Shown one piece after another: positions 1 through 9,183 of a stretch of 62,966 bases of DNA. The notes beneath the pieces were generated by a model that was given only the letters and a program-made list of their open reading frames with translations, had not been told where the DNA came from and made no database searches. Source of the stretch: Syntrophaceae bacterium UBA2210 (GTDB taxonomy: Bacteria; Desulfobacterota; Syntrophia; Syntrophales; UBA2210); assembly GCA_002327865.1 (NCBI GenBank), contig DCUQ01000044.1:86481-149446 (forward strand). The letters run 5' to 3'. Both the position numbers and the translations under genes were made by a program. Positions within the stretch are counted from its first letter, which is position 1. Every line of letters starts with the position of its first letter.

Positions 1-37
1 CGGAGATTCCCCGCAACTTGTTGCGTGGAGATTCAAC
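1..37. repeat. REP-like hairpin repeat, copy A
   Basis: The arms CCCCGCAA (9-16) and TTGCGTGG (21-28) surround the loop CTTG, with one mismatch. The same block, starting CGGAGATTCCCCGCAA, recurs near 21556 with perfect arms. This looks like a dispersed intergenic palindrome of the REP kind. No transposase is seen nearby. Confidence 0.65.
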
Positions 38-56
38 ATGTGTTCTTCGATAGGTA

Positions 57-85
57 TTGACACCCATTTGATGGCATGTTAAATG
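57..85 (+). promoter_or_regulatory. Candidate sigma-70 promoter for hflKC
   Basis: A perfect TTGACA at 57-62 is followed after 16-17 bp by TTAAAT/TAAATG at 79-85. It lies about 40 bp upstream of the hflK start codon. The -10 element is weak, so this is only a plausible match. Confidence 0.4.
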
Positions 86-122
86 TGGGAGAATTTTAAG
101 AGAATCACAGGGAGGTAGATTT

Positions 123-1172
123 ATGGCTTGGAAGGATAATGAGGGAAACCCATGGGGTAACCGGCAGTCGCCCGATTTGAAAGAGGCGGTTGAAAAAATC
201 AAAAAATCGATTCCTTTCAAGATTCCATTCGGCGGGAAATACGGATTGATTCCGGTGATATTGGTGGTTCTGGTATTGCTCTGGCTGGCTTCCGGTATAT
301 ATTTTGTCGCTCCCGACGAAGCAGGTGTGGTGAAAAGATTCGGAAGGGTGGTGCGTACCACTACACCGGGGCCGCACTATCATGCTCCGATGCCGGTGGA
401 AACGGTCATTAAACCCAAGGTAACACAGGTGCAGAGAATAGAGATAGGGTTCAGAACCATAGGAGACAGACAGCTCGGCAAATTAAAGACGGTTACCAAC
501 GAAAGCCTTATGCTCACGAAAGCCGAGAATATCGTTAACCTGACCTTTATCGTTCAGTACAAGATAAAAGACGCGATCGATTACCTTTTTAATGTAAAAA
601 ATCAGGACAAGACGGTAAAAGATGCCGCAGAGGCCGCCATGCGGGAAGTTGTAGGGGAAAGCGCAATAGACGACATCCTGACCACCGGGAAGTTCCAGGT
701 CCAGCAGGATACGAAGGCGATCCTCCAGGAAATACTGGATAGTTATAAAGCGGGGGTACACATAGTAGCCGTTCAGCTTCAGGATGCTCATCCCCCCGAT
801 GAGGTTATGGCAGCGTTTAAGGATGTCGCAAGCGCCAAAGAGGATAAGGCGAAGATGATAAATGACGCCCATGGCTATCGAAACGAAATTCTGCCGAAGG
901 CAAAGGGGAAGGCGGCTCAGATTACAAACGACGCCGTAGCCTACAAAGAGTCCAAGATTATATCCGCCGAAGGCGACGCGAGCAGGTTCATGCAGATACT
1001 CACCGAGTATAAGACCGCACGGGAAGTGACAAAAAAACGGTTGTATATCGAAATGATGGAAGAGATACTTCCGGGGATCGACAAGGTTATCGTCGAGGAT
1101 AAGATAGGGAAAAACATGCTGCCGCACCTGTCGCTCGGCAAAGAGCTTGATAAGCAGATAAACAAGGAATAG
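123..1172 (+). CDS. hflK: HflK, membrane SPFH subunit modulating FtsH
   Basis: This is the first subunit of the HflK-HflC complex, which surrounds the membrane protease FtsH and tunes its activity. The protein has 349 residues. It has a Gly/Asn-containing N-terminus, one membrane segment at about residues 41-62, then an SPFH/prohibitin domain that begins with the typical VAPDEAGVVKRFG stretch (about 62-74). The C-terminal half is rich in Ala, Lys and Glu and should form the long coiled coil. The start is supported by GGGAGG upstream. hflC follows 25 bp downstream, the usual order, so the two are co-transcribed. Confidence 0.95.
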   Translation: MAWKDNEGNPWGNRQSPDLKEAVEKIKKSIPFKIPFGGKYGLIPVILVVLVLLWLASGIYFVAPDEAGVVKRFGRVVRTTTPGPHYHAPMPVETVIKPKVTQVQRIEIGFRTIGDRQLGKLKTVTNESLMLTKAENIVNLTFIVQYKIKDAIDYLFNVKNQDKTVKDAAEAAMREVVGESAIDDILTTGKFQVQQDTKAILQEILDSYKAGVHIVAVQLQDAHPPDEVMAAFKDVASAKEDKAKMINDAHGYRNEILPKAKGKAAQITNDAVAYKESKIISAEGDASRFMQILTEYKTAREVTKKRLYIEMMEEILPGIDKVIVEDKIGKNMLPHLSLGKELDKQINKE

Positions 1173-1197
1173 TGTCGTAAAGCTTTGGAGGCTGATA

Positions 1198-2046
1198 ATG
1201 AAGATAAAAAGAAATATAGGAGTCATCGCCGGTCTTATTGTTGCTCTCGCGATATCGCTCTCGGTTTTTACCGTGGACCAGACTCAGCAGGCGATTGTCA
1301 TACAACTGGGGAAACCGCTGAAGGGCATATACGGGCCCGGTCTGCATTTTAAGGTGCCTTTTATTCAACAGGTGCTCAATTTCGAGAAAAGGATACTGGT
1401 CTATGATGCGACTCCGACCGAGATACTCACAAAGGACAAGAAGAATCTTGTCGTCGACAATTATACGAAGTGGGCTATCGACAATCCCCTGAGGTTCTAT
1501 ACGACGGTGAGAGATGAACCGGGCGCGCAGGCACGGCTGGATGATATCGTTTACGCACAGTTGAGGGTTGAACTGGGGCAGCATGACTTGTCGGATATTG
1601 TATCCGAGACCAGGGATGATCTGATGACGAAGGTAACGGCGAAATCGGCCGAACGGGCTAAAGAGTACGGCATTCATGTCGTGGATGTAAGAATAAAGCG
1701 CGCCGATCTGCCCGAACAGAATGAAAAGCATGTATTCGGCCGAATGAAAGCGGAACGTGAACGTCAGGCGAAACAGTACCGTTCTGAAGGAGAGGAAGAG
1801 TCCAAGAAGATCACGGCAAAGGCCGACATGGAACGGACGATAATACTGGCGGAGGCCTATAAAATATCGGAGAAGCTGAAAGGCGAGGGGGATGCCGGGG
1901 CGATAAAGATATATGCCGACGCATACAGTAAAGATATGGAATTTTACCAGTTTTTACGCAGTCTCGAAGCTTACAAGAAGGCACTTAAAGAGGACACGAA
2001 ACTGATTATCACCTCAAGCTCTCCGTTTTTTAAATACATGAACTGA
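1198..2046 (+). CDS. hflC: HflC, membrane SPFH subunit modulating FtsH
   Basis: This is the partner of HflK. The 282-residue protein has an N-terminal membrane segment at about residues 8-26 and then an SPFH domain (QQAIVIQLGKP at about 30-40, then GPGLHFKVPF). A charged helical region near 170-230 carries the ERxRQAKQYRSEGEE pattern typical of HflC. A clear GGAGG ribosome site precedes the ATG. The gene ends before a strong terminator at 2220-2256. Its length fits the family. Confidence 0.95.
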   Translation: MKIKRNIGVIAGLIVALAISLSVFTVDQTQQAIVIQLGKPLKGIYGPGLHFKVPFIQQVLNFEKRILVYDATPTEILTKDKKNLVVDNYTKWAIDNPLRFYTTVRDEPGAQARLDDIVYAQLRVELGQHDLSDIVSETRDDLMTKVTAKSAERAKEYGIHVVDVRIKRADLPEQNEKHVFGRMKAERERQAKQYRSEGEEESKKITAKADMERTIILAEAYKISEKLKGEGDAGAIKIYADAYSKDMEFYQFLRSLEAYKKALKEDTKLIITSSSPFFKYMN

Positions 2047-2056
2047 CGATTTTTTC

Positions 2057-2085
2057 TTGACTTTATTGTGTTTTCGTTTTAACTA
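2057..2085 (+). promoter_or_regulatory. Candidate promoter upstream of the liv operon
   Basis: TTGACT (2057-2062) and TAACTA (2080-2085) are separated by 17 bp. A transcript from here would cross a T-rich leader and the hairpin at 2220-2250 before reaching the binding-protein gene at 2315. Confidence 0.35.
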
Positions 2086-2219
2086 AACGGAAAATTACCG
2101 GGTGTGAAAGAGAAAATGAAGAACAGAGTTTTTAAACAGACAGGCAGGTTTTTTAGCTTTTTTGGTTTTTTTGAGGGGGTCTGCCTTCTGCGCTCTTGAC
2201 ATAAATGGATGTTAAATGA

Positions 2220-2256
2220 GCCGTGGGCAGGCCTAGCAACTGCCCACGGCTTTTTT
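2220..2256 (+). terminator. Rho-independent terminator after hflC (or leader attenuator of the liv operon)
   Basis: The arms GCCGTGGGCAG (2220-2230) and CTGCCCACGGC (2240-2250) pair perfectly over 11 bp around a 9-nt loop, and six Ts follow. This is a textbook intrinsic terminator on the plus strand. Confidence 0.9.
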
Positions 2257-2314
2257 GTTTAAAGGCCGTGAGATAGATTCTCCGGCTTTTTTATTTTGAA
2301 AGGAGGAACAGACA

Positions 2315-3511
2315 ATGCGCAGGATATGTTGTATCATTACAGGTCTTATTGTCATGCTGGTTATGGCCCCAGGTGTGAACGCAAAGGCGATAAAGGTCGG
2401 AGCGGCGATTAACCTTACCGGTCCGGCGTCTACATGGGGACAGTTTCATGCGAAGGGTCAACAGGATTATTTCCGTTACGTGAATGAAGTAAAGGGGGGC
2501 GTAAACGGAAATAAGATAGATATGACGCTCGTAGATACCATGTACAAAGTTCCCGAGGCCGTAGCGGCGGTGCGGAAATTTGCGGTCAGTGACAGGGTGG
2601 ATATGATTGCCACCTGGGGCGCAGGCGAGGGGCTTGCTGCAAAGCCCATTATTCAGAAATACGGAATACCGACGATAAATTACTCGACAAGCTGGGAGAT
2701 TCTCAAAGAACCGGTCGATTATATGTATCTTCCGTTCGGAAGTTACCGTCTGGATTGTTACGCGGTTCTGGAATATATTCGTGCGAAACATAAAGGGAAG
2801 GATGCCCCTAAAGTCGGTCTCCTGACATACAACAATGCATACGGACGCTCCATACACAAGCCGAGTACGGAATACGCCGAGAAGCATAATATAGATATTG
2901 TGGCGATCGAGGAATTTCCTCCCAAAACCCTCGACTTGACAACCGAATTGCTGCGTTTGAAAAAAAGCGGGGCCGAGTATATTTTCATGCAGATGCTCCC
3001 GGCGGCGATAATAACCACCTTTAAATGTGCCGACAGGATAGAATATGAACCGGAATTTTTCGGGACATGGACATCCACCGACCCCGATTTTTTCAGAATG
3101 GGTGAGGGCTTGATCAGGGATCGTCTTAAGATGCAGTTTCCAGGAGGATTGCCGGTTGACAAAACCGCGGGCATACGGATCATGGAAGAATTGTGGGAAC
3201 GCTATAAAACCGTCGACAAGTTTGACGCCTCCTACTGGGAAGGTGTCGTTGTCGGAATGATTATGGAACGGGCGTTCATCCGTGCTAGCGAAAAATACGG
3301 GAAGGTAACGAGAAAAACTATAAATATGGCGATGGAGACGTTCTCGAATGAAGATTTTGGTGGACTTGTGCCCAATATCACCTATACCAAGACGGATCAC
3401 GAGGGATCGTTCAAAGGCAGGATCGTCAAGGTGTCTGAGGACGGGAAATATGTTCCCGTAACAAACTTCTTTGTGCCGGGAAAAGAAGAGATAAAAATTC
3501 TGGAGAAATAA
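2315..3511 (+). CDS. ABC transporter periplasmic substrate-binding protein, Liv type
   Basis: This is the solute receptor of the ABC importer encoded by the following genes. The 398-residue protein starts with a Sec signal peptide that probably ends near VNAKA at residues 22-26. The mature part opens with IKVGAAINLTGPASTWG, the usual start of the periplasmic binding fold of the LivJ/LivK family (Peripla_BP_6). A strong AAAGGAGGA ribosome site supports the ATG. Its stop codon overlaps the start of livG (TAATG). The ligand cannot be read from sequence. The CoA ligases in the operon suggest an organic, fatty or aromatic acid rather than only leucine or valine. Confidence 0.9.
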   Translation: MRRICCIITGLIVMLVMAPGVNAKAIKVGAAINLTGPASTWGQFHAKGQQDYFRYVNEVKGGVNGNKIDMTLVDTMYKVPEAVAAVRKFAVSDRVDMIATWGAGEGLAAKPIIQKYGIPTINYSTSWEILKEPVDYMYLPFGSYRLDCYAVLEYIRAKHKGKDAPKVGLLTYNNAYGRSIHKPSTEYAEKHNIDIVAIEEFPPKTLDLTTELLRLKKSGAEYIFMQMLPAAIITTFKCADRIEYEPEFFGTWTSTDPDFFRMGEGLIRDRLKMQFPGGLPVDKTAGIRIMEELWERYKTVDKFDASYWEGVVVGMIMERAFIRASEKYGKVTRKTINMAMETFSNEDFGGLVPNITYTKTDHEGSFKGRIVKVSEDGKYVPVTNFFVPGKEEIKILEK

Positions 3512-4332
3512 TGAAAGCGTTTCGCGGCCAGCCTGACATATTCAAGAAAATAGCCGGAGATGGGCTGCAATCTCATTTGCAAGTGACCGGTCTTACACTG
3601 AGCTTCGGTGGTGTTATGGCTCTGAACGATATCAATTTCGAGGTTAACACGCGAGAATTGTTCGCTATCATCGGTCCCAACGGTGCAGGCAAGACAAGTC
3701 TTCTGAACTGCCTTACCGGATTTTACAGACCGCAGGCCGGCCGTATAGTATTTAACAAAAGTGATATAACCACTCTCCCGACGCACAAGCTTGTCAGCAG
3801 CGGCGTCGGGAGAACTTTCCAGAATATCGAACTTTTCCCCGGTATGACGGTATTGTCTAACATGCTCCTGGCGCGACATATCCATTGTGACTACGGGCTG
3901 GGACGGGCACTCCTTTTTACACGAGGTGTTAAGCGGGAAGAGGTGCGGCATCGCGCAGTAGTGGAGGAATTGATCGATTTCCTGGAAATGCAGGCCATCC
4001 GTAAAAAGCTTGTGGGATCATTGCCGTATGGACTGCGAAAAAGAGTCGAACTGGGCCGCGCGCTGGCACTTGAGCCTAAACTGCTGGTGCTGGACGAGCC
4101 CTTCGCCGGCATGAACCTTGAAGAGAAGGAAGATATGGTGAGATTCCTGTACGAATTAAACAGGAACTGGGGACAGACGATGATACTTGTCGAGCACGAT
4201 ATGTCCATCGTTATGAGTATATCAAAACGTATAATGGTTTTAAATTTCGGCGACAAACTGGCGGAGGGGACGCCCGAAGCAATACAGAACGATCCGGAAG
4301 TTATAAGGGCATATCTGGGAGACGCGCAATGA
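3511..4332 (+). CDS. livG: ABC transporter ATP-binding protein LivG
   Basis: This is one of the two ATPases driving the Liv-type importer. The Walker A motif GPNGAGKT is at residues 55-62. The Walker B LVLDEPFAGMN lies downstream and the switch His is in VEHDMSIV. The signature region LPYGLRKRVELGRAL is the degenerate form usual in LivG. The protein has 273 residues, with about 25 N-terminal residues before the ABC domain. The gene overlaps the binding-protein gene by 1 nt and the following ligase gene by 4 nt (ATGA), so it is translationally coupled on both sides. Confidence 0.93.
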   Translation: MKAFRGQPDIFKKIAGDGLQSHLQVTGLTLSFGGVMALNDINFEVNTRELFAIIGPNGAGKTSLLNCLTGFYRPQAGRIVFNKSDITTLPTHKLVSSGVGRTFQNIELFPGMTVLSNMLLARHIHCDYGLGRALLFTRGVKREEVRHRAVVEELIDFLEMQAIRKKLVGSLPYGLRKRVELGRALALEPKLLVLDEPFAGMNLEEKEDMVRFLYELNRNWGQTMILVEHDMSIVMSISKRIMVLNFGDKLAEGTPEAIQNDPEVIRAYLGDAQ

Positions 4333-6275
4333 ACCTGGAATCCGCGAATCGCGATCAGAAAACCCCGAAAAAGGGCGTATCAGGAACAGGTCTTACTCTT
4401 CCGCAGATTTTGCTCAAGAATTCGGAATCGTTCGGAGATCGTACCGCGATTCGCGAAAAGGCTTACGGTATATGGCAGTCGTATAACTGGCGTGACTATC
4501 TGGATTTTACGAAAAAAGTGGGCCTGGGGTTGAGCGCTCTCGGGCTTAAAAGGGGTGATAATATCGGGATTATCATGGATAATCATCCCGAATGGCTGTT
4601 CAGTCAGTTAGGGGGGCAGGCCTTCGGTTCTGCCGCGCTGAATCTGTTTACCTCGGCGGTGAGCGATGAAATGGCAGGCACCCTTAACCGCATTCAAGCC
4701 TCCTATGTGATTGTCGAGGATCAGGAACAGACTGATAAACTTCTTGAGATGCGTGACCGGCTCGGACATGTAAAAAAAGTGATATATGTTGATCGAACCG
4801 GTATGAGTTCATATCGCGATAATGACTGGCTTATGAGCTTTGCCGAACTGCTGGATCTGGGCGAAGATATGGACAGAAAGCAACCGGATTTGTTTGCCGC
4901 GGAGGTATCAAAGGGAAGACCTGACGATATTGCACTGATGATAATGACTTCCGGTACAACCGGTGTTTCCAAGCTGGCGATGTTGTCACATGTCAATTTT
5001 ATCGAGATGGCCGTAAGTTGGCTGGAAACGATTCCGGCAGGTATGAACGCAGACTGGCTGTCTATTTCCCCGCCGGCATGGATAGTCGATCAGATGTGGG
5101 GGGCAGGCGTAGCGATGGTCGGCGGTATCACGATGAATTTTCCTGAAACCCGTGAAACGATCGTAGAAGATTTCCGCGAATTAGGCCCCAACATAGTTAT
5201 TACATCATCCAGGTTCTGGGAAGACCTTGCTTCCACAATTCGTGTAAGGATGAGCGATTCCGGTTTTATAAGAAGGAAGCTCTTTGGCCTGGCGGAAAAG
5301 ATCGGCGGCAGGATTGTAGACATGGAATCGCAGGGAAAATCGCCCGGCCCGGGGCTCAGATTCGCTCGATGGCTAGCCGATTTTACTATCTTTCGTCCGC
5401 TCCTGGACAGGGTTGGCTGTTCGAGGTTTTACAGCGCTTATACGGGAGGACATCCCATAAGTCCCGACGTTATAAGGTTTTTCAGGTCGCTTAATTTGAA
5501 CCTGAAACAATGTTACGGTCTTACTGAATCGGGTGGAATATTTCAGGTTCAGCCCGACAGTGAAGTCAAGGCCGAGACCGTCGGCAAGCCCCTGTCCGGC
5601 ATGGATGTTAAGATCTCAGACGATCAGGAAGTTTTTTTATCAAGTAAGACGGTGTTCCGGGGATATTACAACGATTTTGAAGCGACGAAGAACGCGTTCA
5701 AGGACGGCTGGCTGAGGACCGGAGACGCCGGGTATATCGATGACGACGGTCATCTCGTTATAATAGGGCGCAGGGAGGAGATTATCAGAAACAAGCAGGG
5801 GGAGGCCTTTTCTCCCGATTTTATAGAAACGCGTGTAAAATTCAGTCCTTACATACGGGAGGCGGTAACTTTCGGCGAAGGGCGTCCGTATATAAGCGCG
5901 CTGATAAACATTGATATGGGTAACGTCGGCAACTGGGCCGAAGAAAGAATGATACCCTACACGACATACACCGATCTTTCTCAACAGGAAGAGGTGGAAC
6001 GACTGATAAGCGCGGAGATTGAAAAGGTTAACGAAAGATTGCCGGATTCCATGAAGATTCGAAAGTTCATACTTCTCTATAAACTCCTTGACGCGGACGA
6101 CGAGGAATTGACAAGAACTGGCAAGGTCCGCAGAAGATTTGTCTACGGGCTCTACCTGAAACTTATCACGGCCATGTACGAGGACAAAAAAGACCTGGAT
6201 GTAAAAACAACTATACGCTACCGGAACGGACAAGTTGGTACTCTGGAGACCAGGGTACGGATATTGGAACTTTAA
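4329..6275 (+). CDS. AMP-forming long-chain acyl-CoA ligase within the transporter operon
   Basis: This is an adenylate-forming enzyme predicted to convert a carboxylic acid, ATP and CoA into the acyl-CoA. The nucleotide-binding motif MTSGTTGVSK is at about residues 206-215. Downstream are the YGLTESGG motif and TGDAGYIDDDGH, then GRREEIIRNKQGE, which belong to the hinge and C-terminal domain. At 648 residues it has the size of FadD15-type long-chain ligases. It starts inside the end of livG. The position between transporter subunits suggests trapping of the imported acid by CoA activation. The chain length or type of the substrate is not known. Confidence 0.88.
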   Translation: MNLESANRDQKTPKKGVSGTGLTLPQILLKNSESFGDRTAIREKAYGIWQSYNWRDYLDFTKKVGLGLSALGLKRGDNIGIIMDNHPEWLFSQLGGQAFGSAALNLFTSAVSDEMAGTLNRIQASYVIVEDQEQTDKLLEMRDRLGHVKKVIYVDRTGMSSYRDNDWLMSFAELLDLGEDMDRKQPDLFAAEVSKGRPDDIALMIMTSGTTGVSKLAMLSHVNFIEMAVSWLETIPAGMNADWLSISPPAWIVDQMWGAGVAMVGGITMNFPETRETIVEDFRELGPNIVITSSRFWEDLASTIRVRMSDSGFIRRKLFGLAEKIGGRIVDMESQGKSPGPGLRFARWLADFTIFRPLLDRVGCSRFYSAYTGGHPISPDVIRFFRSLNLNLKQCYGLTESGGIFQVQPDSEVKAETVGKPLSGMDVKISDDQEVFLSSKTVFRGYYNDFEATKNAFKDGWLRTGDAGYIDDDGHLVIIGRREEIIRNKQGEAFSPDFIETRVKFSPYIREAVTFGEGRPYISALINIDMGNVGNWAEERMIPYTTYTDLSQQEEVERLISAEIEKVNERLPDSMKIRKFILLYKLLDADDEELTRTGKVRRRFVYGLYLKLITAMYEDKKDLDVKTTIRYRNGQVGTLETRVRILEL

Positions 6276-6341
6276 AGTAAAATATAAGAAACAAAGCATA
6301 ACTTTTTGTTTTAAATCAAATATTATAAAGGGGTTCGTTAT

Positions 6342-7220
6342 ATGGAATTTTTTATCCAGCTTCTAGTAAACGGAGTTAGCATCGGTTTTCTCTATGGGCT
6401 GGCGGCCATGGGGTTTGTAATGATCTTCAAATCTTCCAGTGTGCTGAATTTCGCTCACGGTGAGTTGATGGCCCTGGGCGCGTTTATCTTTCTGGTCATG
6501 ATCGGCTGGGCGGGGCTTCCCGTTTATCTGGCCTTTCCCCTGGCGCTTGCCGGATGCTTTGTGCTCGGATTCGTAGTTGAGCGCATCTTTCTGCGTCCGT
6601 TGATAGGCGAACCGCTTATCTATGTTATCATGCTGACTGTGGGACTGGCTTCGATATTCAAGGGACTGATGCTTTTTATATGGGGTGGAAACCTATATAC
6701 TTTTCCGGAATTTCTCCCAGCGGGTCTAGCCATACACTGGAAGAGTATCAGTATACCTCCCGTCTATGTGATGTCGATAGCTATCGGACTGATCTTCCTG
6801 ATCCTTTTCGGACTCTTTTTCAAATATTCCTCACAGGGAATCTATATGAGATCGGTCGCAGACAACCAGCCGGCCGCGCTTTCTCTGGGAGTGCACGTAA
6901 GAAAGGTGTTCGCCCTGTCGTGGGCCATAGCCGCGCTTGTGGCCGGAATGAGCGGTATCGTACTGGGAATTATAAACGGGATAAACGTTCATGATCTTTC
7001 TTCGATAGGACTCAAGGTTTTCCCGGTAGTCATACTGGGTGGCCTGGACAGTATAGGAGGCGCCGTTATCGGAGGAATAATCATCGGTCTACTGGAAACC
7101 TTCACGGGCGGATATCTCTCCACTTCCCTGCGGGACGTGATTCCCTACATTGCGCTTGTATTCATATTGATGGTAAAACCGTACGGGCTCTTCGGCCTGG
7201 TAGAGATTGAAAGGGTATAA
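6342..7220 (+). CDS. livH: ABC transporter permease LivH
   Basis: This is an inner-membrane channel subunit of the Liv-type importer. The 292-residue protein is almost entirely hydrophobic helices. It opens with QLLVNGVSIGFLYGLAAMG and contains the LNFAHGELMALGAF motif typical of LivH near residues 34-47. The C-terminal part has the GGLDSIGGAVIGG loop that contacts the ATPases. A ribosome site (AAAGGGG) precedes the ATG. The gene abuts livM with a 1-nt overlap. Confidence 0.93.
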   Translation: MEFFIQLLVNGVSIGFLYGLAAMGFVMIFKSSSVLNFAHGELMALGAFIFLVMIGWAGLPVYLAFPLALAGCFVLGFVVERIFLRPLIGEPLIYVIMLTVGLASIFKGLMLFIWGGNLYTFPEFLPAGLAIHWKSISIPPVYVMSIAIGLIFLILFGLFFKYSSQGIYMRSVADNQPAALSLGVHVRKVFALSWAIAALVAGMSGIVLGIINGINVHDLSSIGLKVFPVVILGGLDSIGGAVIGGIIIGLLETFTGGYLSTSLRDVIPYIALVFILMVKPYGLFGLVEIERV

Positions 7221-8290
7221 TGAGAAAACTGCGCTTTCATCCATGTGGTAATTTCAACGACCGGTACGAGCAGGAGCTCACGATCTTCGAGACGGATTTC
7301 GGCCGTACGTGTCTTATCGCGGGGCTTGTGATCCTGTTTGCTGTCGTTCCGTACGCTAGCGGGCCATATCTTCTCTATATATTCAACATGATTGCCATTA
7401 CTGCCATAGCTGCGATCGGCCTCAACATACTCACGGGGTTTACCGGCCAGCTTTCCCTCGGACATGGCGCTTTCATCGGGGTGGGCGCCTACGCGGCCGC
7501 CATACTTGCCACAAAGGCGGGATTCCCCTTTATCCTCGCGGTACCCGCCGCCGGGTTGGTAACCGCTCTCGTGGGGGTGATGTTCGGGTTGCCTTCAGGC
7601 AGGCTTAAAGGCCTGTATCTTACGATCGCGACTCTCGCGGGGCAGTTTATCATCGAATATCTGCTTGTCCACTGGGAAGGGCTTACAGAGGGAACCATGG
7701 GTATCGTGCTTCCCGGAATATCCATATTCGGGATCGCGTTTAACAGCGACAGGGGGTTCTTCTACATCATATATATCTGTCTGATTGCGATGACCCTTCT
7801 TGCCGTCAATATCATGCGAACCGGTTACGGCAGGGCATTCATAGCGATACGCGACAATGACCGGGCCGCCGAGGGTATGGGCATCCCGATCTTCCCCTAT
7901 AAACTTCTATCATTCGGAATAAGTTCATTCTATGCGGGGATAGCCGGCGCCTTGTGGGCGTATTACATGATCAGTATCACGACCGAACCGTTTAACCTGG
8001 CGCTTTCCGTGGAGTACATAGCGATGATTATCATCGGCGGGCTGGGGAGTATCGCCGGTGCCATATACGGAGCTATTTTTATTACTGGACTGAACGAGGG
8101 ATTACGCTGGCTGACCGATATCTTCATGGGTGTCGAGATACTCAGCAAGGCCGGATTCTCGATGGCGCCGCTGCGTGAACTGGCGTTTGGGTCGGCGATA
8201 GTCCTTTTTATTCTGCTGGAGCCGAGAGGTTTGGCGGAAGTATGGCGGATTATTCGTTCCAATTTCAGGCTCTGGCCGTTCTCGTATTAA
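7220..8290 (+). CDS. livM: ABC transporter permease LivM
   Basis: This is the second channel subunit. After about 30 hydrophilic residues the 356-residue protein becomes a multi-helix membrane protein with IGLNILTGFTGQLSLGHGAF, the hallmark of LivM, and a GGLGSIAGAIYGA loop near the C-terminus (ATPase contact). It shares a 1-nt overlap with livH. livF follows 30 bp downstream. Confidence 0.93.
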   Translation: MRKLRFHPCGNFNDRYEQELTIFETDFGRTCLIAGLVILFAVVPYASGPYLLYIFNMIAITAIAAIGLNILTGFTGQLSLGHGAFIGVGAYAAAILATKAGFPFILAVPAAGLVTALVGVMFGLPSGRLKGLYLTIATLAGQFIIEYLLVHWEGLTEGTMGIVLPGISIFGIAFNSDRGFFYIIYICLIAMTLLAVNIMRTGYGRAFIAIRDNDRAAEGMGIPIFPYKLLSFGISSFYAGIAGALWAYYMISITTEPFNLALSVEYIAMIIIGGLGSIAGAIYGAIFITGLNEGLRWLTDIFMGVEILSKAGFSMAPLRELAFGSAIVLFILLEPRGLAEVWRIIRSNFRLWPFSY

Positions 8291-8320
8291 AGGGTCGCGG
8301 GAAGATAACAAGAGGAAGCA

Positions 8321-9124
8321 ATGGAAGACAGTATGTTACTTCAATTGAACAATATAAGCGTGGTCTATTCGGATGTTATCCAGGTCTTGAAAGGTGTTTC
8401 TCTCTCCGTTGAGGAGAAGCATATCGTATCCCTTCTCGGCAGTAACGGCGCGGGGAAAACGACGACGTTGAAAGCCATTTCCGGGCTGCTCAAAACGGAG
8501 AACGGAAAGGTCACGGACGGCGATATCGTGTACAGAAAGAAGTCCATTCAGAATTCCCCGCCCGAAACGATAACGCGGCAGGGTATCATTCAGGTGCTCG
8601 AGGGGAGGCAACCTTTCAAGTACTTGACAATAGAGGAAAATCTTAGAGTGGGCACGGCCACACGCTGGGGTAAACCCTACAGGAAAGATATGGATCTGAT
8701 ATATGATTACTTCCCGCCTCTCAAAAAGAGGAGAAAATCCCTGGCCGGGTATTGCAGCGGCGGTGAGCTGCAGATGCTGGTCATGGGGCGGGCCCTGATG
8801 GCGCATCCTCAGTTGCTCCTGCTGGATGAACCGTCTCTGGGGCTTGCACCTTTGGTGGTCATGGAGATATTCCGCATCATAGAGAGGATAAACAGGGAAC
8901 AGGGGACGACGATCATCCTGGTTGAACAGAACGCCGTCATGGCGCTTAAGATAGCTCATTACGGCTATATCATGGAAAACGGAAAAATCGTTATGGAAGG
9001 TTCTTCCGCCGAGCTTAAAGAAAACCCCGACATAAAAGAGTTTTACCTTGGAATGGGAGCGTCCGGTGACGCCAGATCCTACGCGAATGTAAAGTCTTAC
9101 AAACGACGAAAGCGGTGGTTGTAG
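8321..9124 (+). CDS. livF: ABC transporter ATP-binding protein LivF
   Basis: This is the second ATPase of the importer. Walker A GSNGAGKTT is at residues 40-48, the signature is CSGGE in YCSGGELQMLVMG, and Walker B is LLLLDEPSLGLAP. The switch region is VEQNAVMA. The 267 residues exceed the usual 235 or so because of a basic C-terminal tail ending in KSYKRRKRWL, whose role is unknown. AGAGGAAG before the ATG is a good ribosome site. An internal ATG at codon 5 is a possible alternative start. Confidence 0.93.
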   Translation: MEDSMLLQLNNISVVYSDVIQVLKGVSLSVEEKHIVSLLGSNGAGKTTTLKAISGLLKTENGKVTDGDIVYRKKSIQNSPPETITRQGIIQVLEGRQPFKYLTIEENLRVGTATRWGKPYRKDMDLIYDYFPPLKKRRKSLAGYCSGGELQMLVMGRALMAHPQLLLLDEPSLGLAPLVVMEIFRIIERINREQGTTIILVEQNAVMALKIAHYGYIMENGKIVMEGSSAELKENPDIKEFYLGMGASGDARSYANVKSYKRRKRWL

Positions 9125-9183
9125 AAAATGATAGGTTTAAGGTTAAAGGCTGAAAGTTGAAAAATAAAGAAAAAGAGGATTTG

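Noticed and set aside
483..1731. Long open frames on the strand opposite hflK and hflC
   Set aside because: They have no ribosome site and their translation looks like a shadow of the real genes. The same applies to the other antisense frames across the window, including the plus-strand frames over recJ and the adhesin gene.
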